Assembly: GCF_000485595.1 (NCBI RefSeq)
Contig: NW_014578279.1
Location: 45,384 to 68,956 of the forward strand
Length of the DNA: 23,573 nucleotides
Origin: Priapulus caudatus
Lineage: Eukaryota; Priapulida; Priapulimorpha; Priapulimorphida; Priapulidae
Direction: 5' to 3'
Part shown: in pieces, positions 19,694 through 23,573 of the stretch
Position numbering within the stretch: the first letter of the stretch is position 1
Layout: each line of letters starts with the position of its first letter
Position numbers and translations under genes: made by a program
Notes under the pieces: model-generated
Seen by the model: only the letters and a program-made list of their open reading frames with translations
Told to the model about the DNA's origin: nothing
Databases searched by the model: none

Positions 19694-19766
19694 TCAGGAG
19701 CTAATAATGACATTTGTTGTGATTTGTTGTTGGTTGTTGATGAGGCTTGTCGTTATTAGCTCCTGA
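19694..19766. repeat. 73-bp hairpin with 18-bp arms
   Basis: TCAGGAGCTAATAATGACA is mirrored by TGTCGTTATTAGCTCCTGA with one mismatch, around a T/G-rich loop (TTGTTGTGATTTGTTG). It is probably a tiny MITE or cruciform remnant. No target duplication is evident. Confidence 0.75.
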
Positions 19767-19890
19767 CTGTATGTATATTGCAATTACGTAGGTTACTAAT
19801 TGCAAAAAGTTATTCCTACTTATGGGATCGGACGCGACAGTAAACATTTCGTTGAAAGCCGTGTTGAAATTTTTGAATATTTATCTGTCG

Positions 19891-19954
19891 CCTGTCGCAT
19901 GCCACGAGATGTCACCAGTTACTATACGTGTCGCGTGTCACGTCGTGTCGAGTT
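19891..19954. repeat. 64-bp direct repeat, copy 2
   Basis: This is 63/64 identical to 18286-18349. It is followed by a degenerate GTGTCGC-rich stretch to about 20015, as if part of an older short tandem repeat. Confidence 0.93.
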
Positions 19955-20143
19955 TCACTATATGTGTCGCATGTAATTAAACCTGCCGCGTGTCAGCGTC
20001 GCCGTGTGTCGCATTACATACACACTTGGGTGTGCGTGCCATAAGGTATAAATGCAAATGTAAAGGTAATCTACGTGATTATCGGCTGACCGGCGTCCCG
20101 TCAACGGCCGAGGGCAAAATTCAAACCCCTAACGCGCGTGACC

Positions 20144-20192
20144 CTGGCAATAATAGGCGAATGGAACTAGAGAATCATTAAGACTTTGATAT
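20144..20192 (+). repeat. Fragment of dispersed repeat family A
   Basis: GGCAATAATAGGCGAATGGA, then AGAATCATTAAGACTTTGAT, match the middle of copies 12392-12552 and 21744-21910. Both ends are missing. Confidence 0.6.
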
Positions 20193-20379
20193 AATAAGAA
20201 TAACCCCCCCACGTTTTAGCTGGCTTACGGCCCTGCCGTGTGTATGTATACATAGTGTATACATGTGTTATAATAGTTAGGAGTCTATCTCAATTGATAG
20301 AGCTTCTGACATAGTGTACTTAGGCCCCAGACACAGGAACATAATAGTGTATAACAAAGTGTATGTAGGCATAGGAACA

Positions 20380-20755
20380 TACACACACAGCACATATATA
20401 TAGGTCACAGACACACCACAGGCACACGCACGTACGCACACACACAGCACACACACACACGCACAGCACATATATATAGGTACACAGACACACATAGGCA
20501 CACACACCTACATATATATCAGGAGTACATGTGGTGTGTGTGTGTGCGTGCGTGGTCGGCGTAGCGTGCGTGCGTCGCCTGCTGACTGCGTGCGTGCGTG
20601 CGTGTCGTGTGTGTGTGTTGTGTAGTGCTGCTGTGGTGCGTGCGTGCGTGCGTGCGTGCGTGCCTGTGTGTGTGTGTACCTGTTTGTGTCTGTGCGCCTG
20701 TGTGTGTGTGTACGCGCGCGTGCGTACTTGCGTGCGTGTGTGTGTGTGTGTGTAA
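20380..20755. repeat. CA-rich then GT-rich microsatellite block
   Basis: 20380-20515 is (CA)n with CACGCA variants and a repeated GCACATATATATAGGT block (near 20388 and 20465). From about 20530 it switches to (TG)n/(CGTG)n up to 20752. The two halves are roughly complementary, so the region can fold back on itself, and alternating purine-pyrimidine DNA favours Z-DNA. The open frames here are runs of Val/Cys/Arg or Thr/His and are not genes. Confidence 0.93.
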
Positions 20756-20759
20756 TGAC

Positions 20760-21240
20760 GTACGCGCTTAATACCTGCGACATTCTGCCGCTACGTGGCG
20801 CGCATGCTTGGCCACAACACAATAATAGCCGCGTTCACGTGTTGTGTTAGCGAGGGAGCAGGCGTGCAGTTGTTGTTTGGTTGTGTGTTCTAACTGTTCT
20901 TATTCCTGTATTAACTTGTAACATTTAGTGTGAATCGTGATTTGATTCATCATGAGACAACGAGAAGCACATAACGTGCGGTTACGGGTACCCCGTGGAT
21001 TACGTGGACTCATGTGGTATGTACGGCTACTCGCTACTAGAGTTGAATTATAGGGTATGGACGTACGATGGCCCATGTAAACAAACCATGTAAACAATGT
21101 GCATTTTAACGTCAAAAATAAATATTCCAACATGTGCTATATGGATAATAAGGGAATATGAATAGTAGCACATAATATGCCACAGATTTCTTTATATCTG
21201 CTTTCCTCTTACCGGCAGCCCCGCCGCTACCTCGTCACTC
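20760..21240. other. No gene recognised
   Basis: A small tandem CCATGTAAACAA doublet lies near 21072-21093. A 77-codon minus-strand frame (20900-21133) has no recognisable features. Confidence 0.4.
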
Positions 21241-21244
21241 TCCC

Positions 21245-21721
21245 CCTCCCCCTCTCTCTGTGACCCCCCCTCTCTCTCTCTCTTTCTTTCTCTTCACTCC
21301 TTTCTTACTCACGCTCCCTCTACCTCTCGCTCATTCTTTCCTTCTTTACTTTCTCTCTCCCATTCCCTGTCTCTGTAGATTTCCTCTCTCTCCCTCTGCC
21401 TTCTCCTGTACTGCTTCCATTCCCTATCCCTATTACTCTCCCTGGACCTGACCCCGCTCTGAGAGACTATTATCATATATAGATAACTATTTGCATCGAG
21501 TGTTTCATCTGTTCAAGTAAAACACTCATGCGATGTGGTTGCGATGCAAATACCTCGCTATGAGAGTGTATAACTGATTAGTTGTGTCATTTTATACAAT
21601 CGGACCGTTTGTTCTATGTCGAAAGCTACTGTCAAGCGATCGATCGGTAGACTGGTTCTTGGCCCCGTTGTTTAACAATGTTTGTACTGTCGTAGGGCCT
21701 AGCCGACTCTAGCGTGCTTAG
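21245..21721. repeat. Direct repeat of about 470 bp, copy 1 (CT-rich head plus unique tail)
   Basis: A CT-rich head (to about 21440) is followed by CCTGGACCTGACCCCGCTCT, then by a stem in which TATTTGCATCG pairs with CGATGCAAATA (near 21488-21552) around an inner GAGTGTTT...AAACACTC pair. The tail reads AGCGATCGATCGGTAGACTG to CGACTCTAGCGTGCTT. The same order recurs at 23104-23573 with a few percent difference. It is not LTR-like, as there are no TG...CA ends or coding sequence between the copies. Confidence 0.88.
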
Positions 21722-21743
21722 AGCGTGCAGAGCGTGCTAGCGT

Positions 21744-21910
21744 CACAGGCACTTGGGACATCTGAATAAATAAAAAAAGGTAAATAAACACGAAATGTAT
21801 TTACTACCAAAGTCTTAATGTTTCTCTATTCTATTTCGCCTATAATCACCTGTAAATGCCGGTCAAATGCTCATCTGCAACACACAAGTACACCGCACGC
21901 CTGCCCTGTG
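21744..21910 (-). repeat. Dispersed repeat family A, copy 3 (most complete; CACAGG ends)
   Basis: This copy lies in the opposite orientation. It starts CACAGGCACTTGGG and ends GCACGCCTGCCCTGTG, so both ends read CACAGG inward. Blocks CTACCAAAGTCTTAATGTTT, CGCCTATAATC and GTACACCGCACGC match the other copies. It is 167 bp long with no transposase. The flanking 8 bp (GCTAGCGT and CACAAGCA) do not match. Confidence 0.7.
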
Positions 21911-21933
21911 CACAAGCAACATGAATAAGAGCT

Positions 21934-22157
21934 CTGTAAATGCCGGTCAAATGCTCATCTGCAACACAAGTACACCGCACGCTAGCTGCTGCACCATGAC
22001 ACATAAATATATAGTTATTTATTATAGTTTAGTTAGTTATTATATATAGTTATATTATCACACACTATATATTTATGTGTCAGTGTGCAGCAGCTAGCGT
22101 GCGGCGGCCAGCGTGTGACAGTGTGTTGCAGATGAGCATTTGGGCGGCATTTACAGG
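21934..22157. repeat. Foldback of two partial family-A copies
   Basis: TGTAAATGCCGGTCAAATGC and CACCGCACGCTAGCTGCTGC on the left are mirrored by GCAGCAGCTAGCGTGCGG and GAGCATTTGGGCGGCATTTACA on the right. The loop is AT-rich, with its own stem (GACACATAAATATATAG / CTATATATTTATGTGTC). The right half continues as a family-A body to about 22180 (CGGCAATAATAGGTGAAA). Confidence 0.8.
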
Positions 22158-22188
22158 AAATTGTCGGCAATAATAGGTGAAAAAAGTA

Positions 22189-22807
22189 CACTTTTTTTTA
22201 TAAGAATCGTACTTTTTTTGAGCCTTGTGATTCTTAGAAAATCGACATTTTGAACCTTAAATAATTCTTAAATGATTCTTAAATAATTGTTGAAAAAATC
22301 GACTTATATTTTCATTAAAACTGTTAAATGCGATGGCATGTAAAACGTGGTGGTTGAACGAAAGAGGAAAATGCTAATATCCAATAAAAGAACCAATGTA
22401 TAACACAACAAGAAAGTAACCCCTTCTTTTCAAAATATACGCAATTCGTTAAACTACAGTAATATGACTTCTACGCCTGCCCGTCAATGTCTTCGAGGCC
22501 AATATAGTCCTCACTCCCGTCGGGGTAGGAAACGCGATATTTATGTATGTCGTCGTTGAAGTATTCAAGAGTGCTTTAATTCAAACCACCCATTTTCATA
22601 ATGAACTTTCACCCTACGGCTGCAAAATTCAACGTCATAGAATCGGTCATCCTCATTATCAATCCACTCGTCGCCGTCGTCATCGATCGCGTGACAATGT
22701 GTGTCTGATGATCGAGCCTCAGCATTATTCTTAAAAAATTCTTAAAATTTGGGAAATCAAGCCTCGATGATTCTTATAAAAAGAATTCTTATAAACAAAA
22801 AAGTGTG
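22189..22807. mobile_element. TA-flanked inverted-repeat element (619 bp) carrying a Tudor-like coding fragment
   Basis: The left end CACTTTTTTTTATAAGAATC pairs with the right end, read inverted as CACACTTTTTTGTTTATAAG followed by AATT. TA lies on both sides (22187-22188 and 22808-22809), the target duplication of Tc1/mariner-type elements. It interrupts a family-A copy just after AATAGGTGAAAAAAG. The interior flanks are AT-rich with repeated ATTCTTAA. There is no transposase. The minus-strand fragment at 22471-22741 is described separately. Confidence 0.55.
22471..22741 (-). pseudogene. Frameshifted Tudor/chromo-barrel-like coding fragment
   Basis: On the minus strand the first frame, open from 22741, has an acidic linker (DDDGDEWIDNEDDRFYDVEF) and then RRVKVHYENGWFE. 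The match then continues in another frame as TLEYFNDDIHKYRVSYPDGS and EDYIGLEDIDGQA, with a TAG at 22471-22473. The switch lies at 22573-22579 and needs a one-base change; without it the frame stops at 22565-22567. The pattern (basic V-x-V, aromatic GWF, YFN turn, KYRVxYPDGSEDYI) is that of a small five-strand methyl-lysine/arginine reader-type barrel. No Met precedes it, so it is a C-terminal piece. It could be a captured gene fragment, the end of a transposon protein, or a real exon with one base error. Family assignment is by eye. Confidence 0.5.
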
Positions 22808-23009
22808 TATTTGCCCCAATACCGTGCGGACTTCGGGGCCTGATCCTGTGCTTCGGAGGCTCTATCGAGGGTCGAATATCAGTACCGTACTTGCATATAT
22901 GCACACACTGTACTTATACTGTACTACGCACGCGTACGCACAGCTTAAGTACGCGCAGCACGCAGAGCCTAACGCTGAGACGAGCCTTACGCACGCTGAT
23001 AACGCAGAG

Positions 23010-23079
23010 CCGGTATACCGGACCGTACCCAGCTAGGGTACGTTCCGGCAGTAACCTGGGGGACATAGACGCTATGAGC
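23010..23079. mobile_element. Solo right end of the 12619-type Mutator-like MITE
   Basis: CCGGTATACCGGACCGTACC, then GGTACGTTCCGGCAGTA and GGGGGACATAGAC, up to GCTATGAGC match the right half of 12619-12883 closely. The flank is GTTAGTTTT, again the RTTAGT pattern. No left TIR was found upstream to 22810, so the element is truncated. Confidence 0.75.
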
Positions 23080-23100
23080 GTTAGTTTTATGTATATATTT

Positions 23101-23101
23101 N
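23101..23101. other. Ambiguous base (N)
   Basis: The single N in the window lies at the edge of the second CT-rich block. It suggests an unresolved or patched assembly position. Confidence 0.95.
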
Positions 23102-23102
23102 T

Positions 23103-23103
<1 letters not shown>

Positions 23104-23135
<32 letters not shown>

Positions 23136-23573
23136 CTCTTCACCCCTTTCTTACTCACGCTCCCTCTCCCTCTCGCTCATTCTTTCCGTCTTTACTTTCT
23201 CTCTCCCACTCCCTCTCTCTGTAAATTTCCTTTCTCTCCCTCTGCCTTCTCCTGTACTGCTTCCATTTCCTATCCCTCCCTATCACTCTCCCTGGACCTG
23301 ACCCCGCTCTGAGAGACTTTTATCACGACTATAGATGACTATTTGTATCGAGTGCTTTATCTGTTTAAGTAAAACACTCATGCGATGTGGTTGCGCTTCA
23401 AATACTTCGCTATGAGAGTGTATAACTGATTAGTTGTGTCATTTTATACAATCAGACCGTTTGTTCTGTCGACAGCTACTGTCAAGCGATCGATCGGTAT
23501 AGACTGGTTCGTGGCCCCATTGTTTAACAATGGTTGTACTGTCGTAGGGTCTAGCCGACTCTATAGCGTGCTT
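23104..23573. repeat. Direct repeat of about 470 bp, copy 2, cut by the window end
   Basis: It matches 21245-21721 from the (CT)n head through CCTGGACCTGACCCCGCTCT and AGCGATCGATCGGTA to GCGTGCTT at the last base. The two copies start about 1.85 kb apart. The repeat probably continues past the window. Confidence 0.88.

Noticed and set aside
20281-20352. tRNA-like start (TCTATCTCAATTGATAGAGC resembles a D-arm)
   Set aside because: There is no anticodon arm or T-loop (GGTTCRANTCC) at the right distance, so it cannot fold as a tRNA.
22891-23301. 136-codon ORF
   Set aside because: It runs across the N at 23101 and a CT-rich tract; the sequence is low complexity.
21245-23573. LTR retrotransposon with about 470-bp LTRs
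   Set aside because: There are no TG...CA ends, primer-binding site, polypurine tract before the right copy, or gag/pol sequence. The interior consists of other repeats.

Overview
The window looks like non-coding, repeat-dominated nuclear DNA from an animal. It has no prokaryotic layout: there are no operons and no long ORFs apart from one retrotransposon fragment. What it does have is microsatellites, minisatellites, short inverted-repeat DNA transposons with target duplications, a fragment of an R4/Dong/Rex6-type non-LTR retrotransposon, and short TTAGGG-type interstitial repeats, the telomere motif of most non-insect animals. A marine invertebrate would fit, but the phylum cannot be read from the sequence. 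No complete host gene, rRNA or tRNA was found.

Layout: 1-3395 is mostly anonymous sequence with low-complexity patches. 3396-3590 is AT-rich and palindromic. 3715-7945 is one large array of a 38-bp unit; most of it looks like unpolished long-read sequence and only the last seven units are clean. 8099-8969 (minus strand) is a 5'-truncated LINE 3' end, open for about 283 codons, with a CCHC knuckle and a restriction-like endonuclease, flanked on both sides by (ATT)n. 9178-9288 is a 37-bp x 3 tandem repeat.

From 10.3 kb to 17 kb the window is a cluster of small DNA transposons. They are a possible pogo-like MITE (10330-10437), a 1.26-kb foldback palindrome (10774-12035), Mutator-like MITEs with 9-bp target duplications and telomere-like cores (12619-12883, 14373-14641, 14938-15126), a foldback element with a perfect 8-bp target duplication (13202-13530) and a hAT-like hairpin MITE (16589-16820). 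Between them, 13661-13962 (minus) has the form of a coding exon of unknown function.

From 17 kb to the end there are more copies of a dispersed family ending in CCAAGTGCCTGTG, a 59-bp minisatellite (18041-18286), other short tandem repeats, CA/GT tracts and a direct duplication of about 470 bp (21245-21721 and 23104-23573). A 619-bp TA-flanked element (22189-22807) carries a frameshifted Tudor/chromo-barrel-like coding fragment on the minus strand.

The most interesting signal is a shared architecture. Several separate inverted-repeat elements end in GAGC next to a target of the form RTTAGTNNN, and three of them have TTAGGG/CCCTAA repeats as their core. The elements act as independent insertions; nothing here suggests genes that work together.
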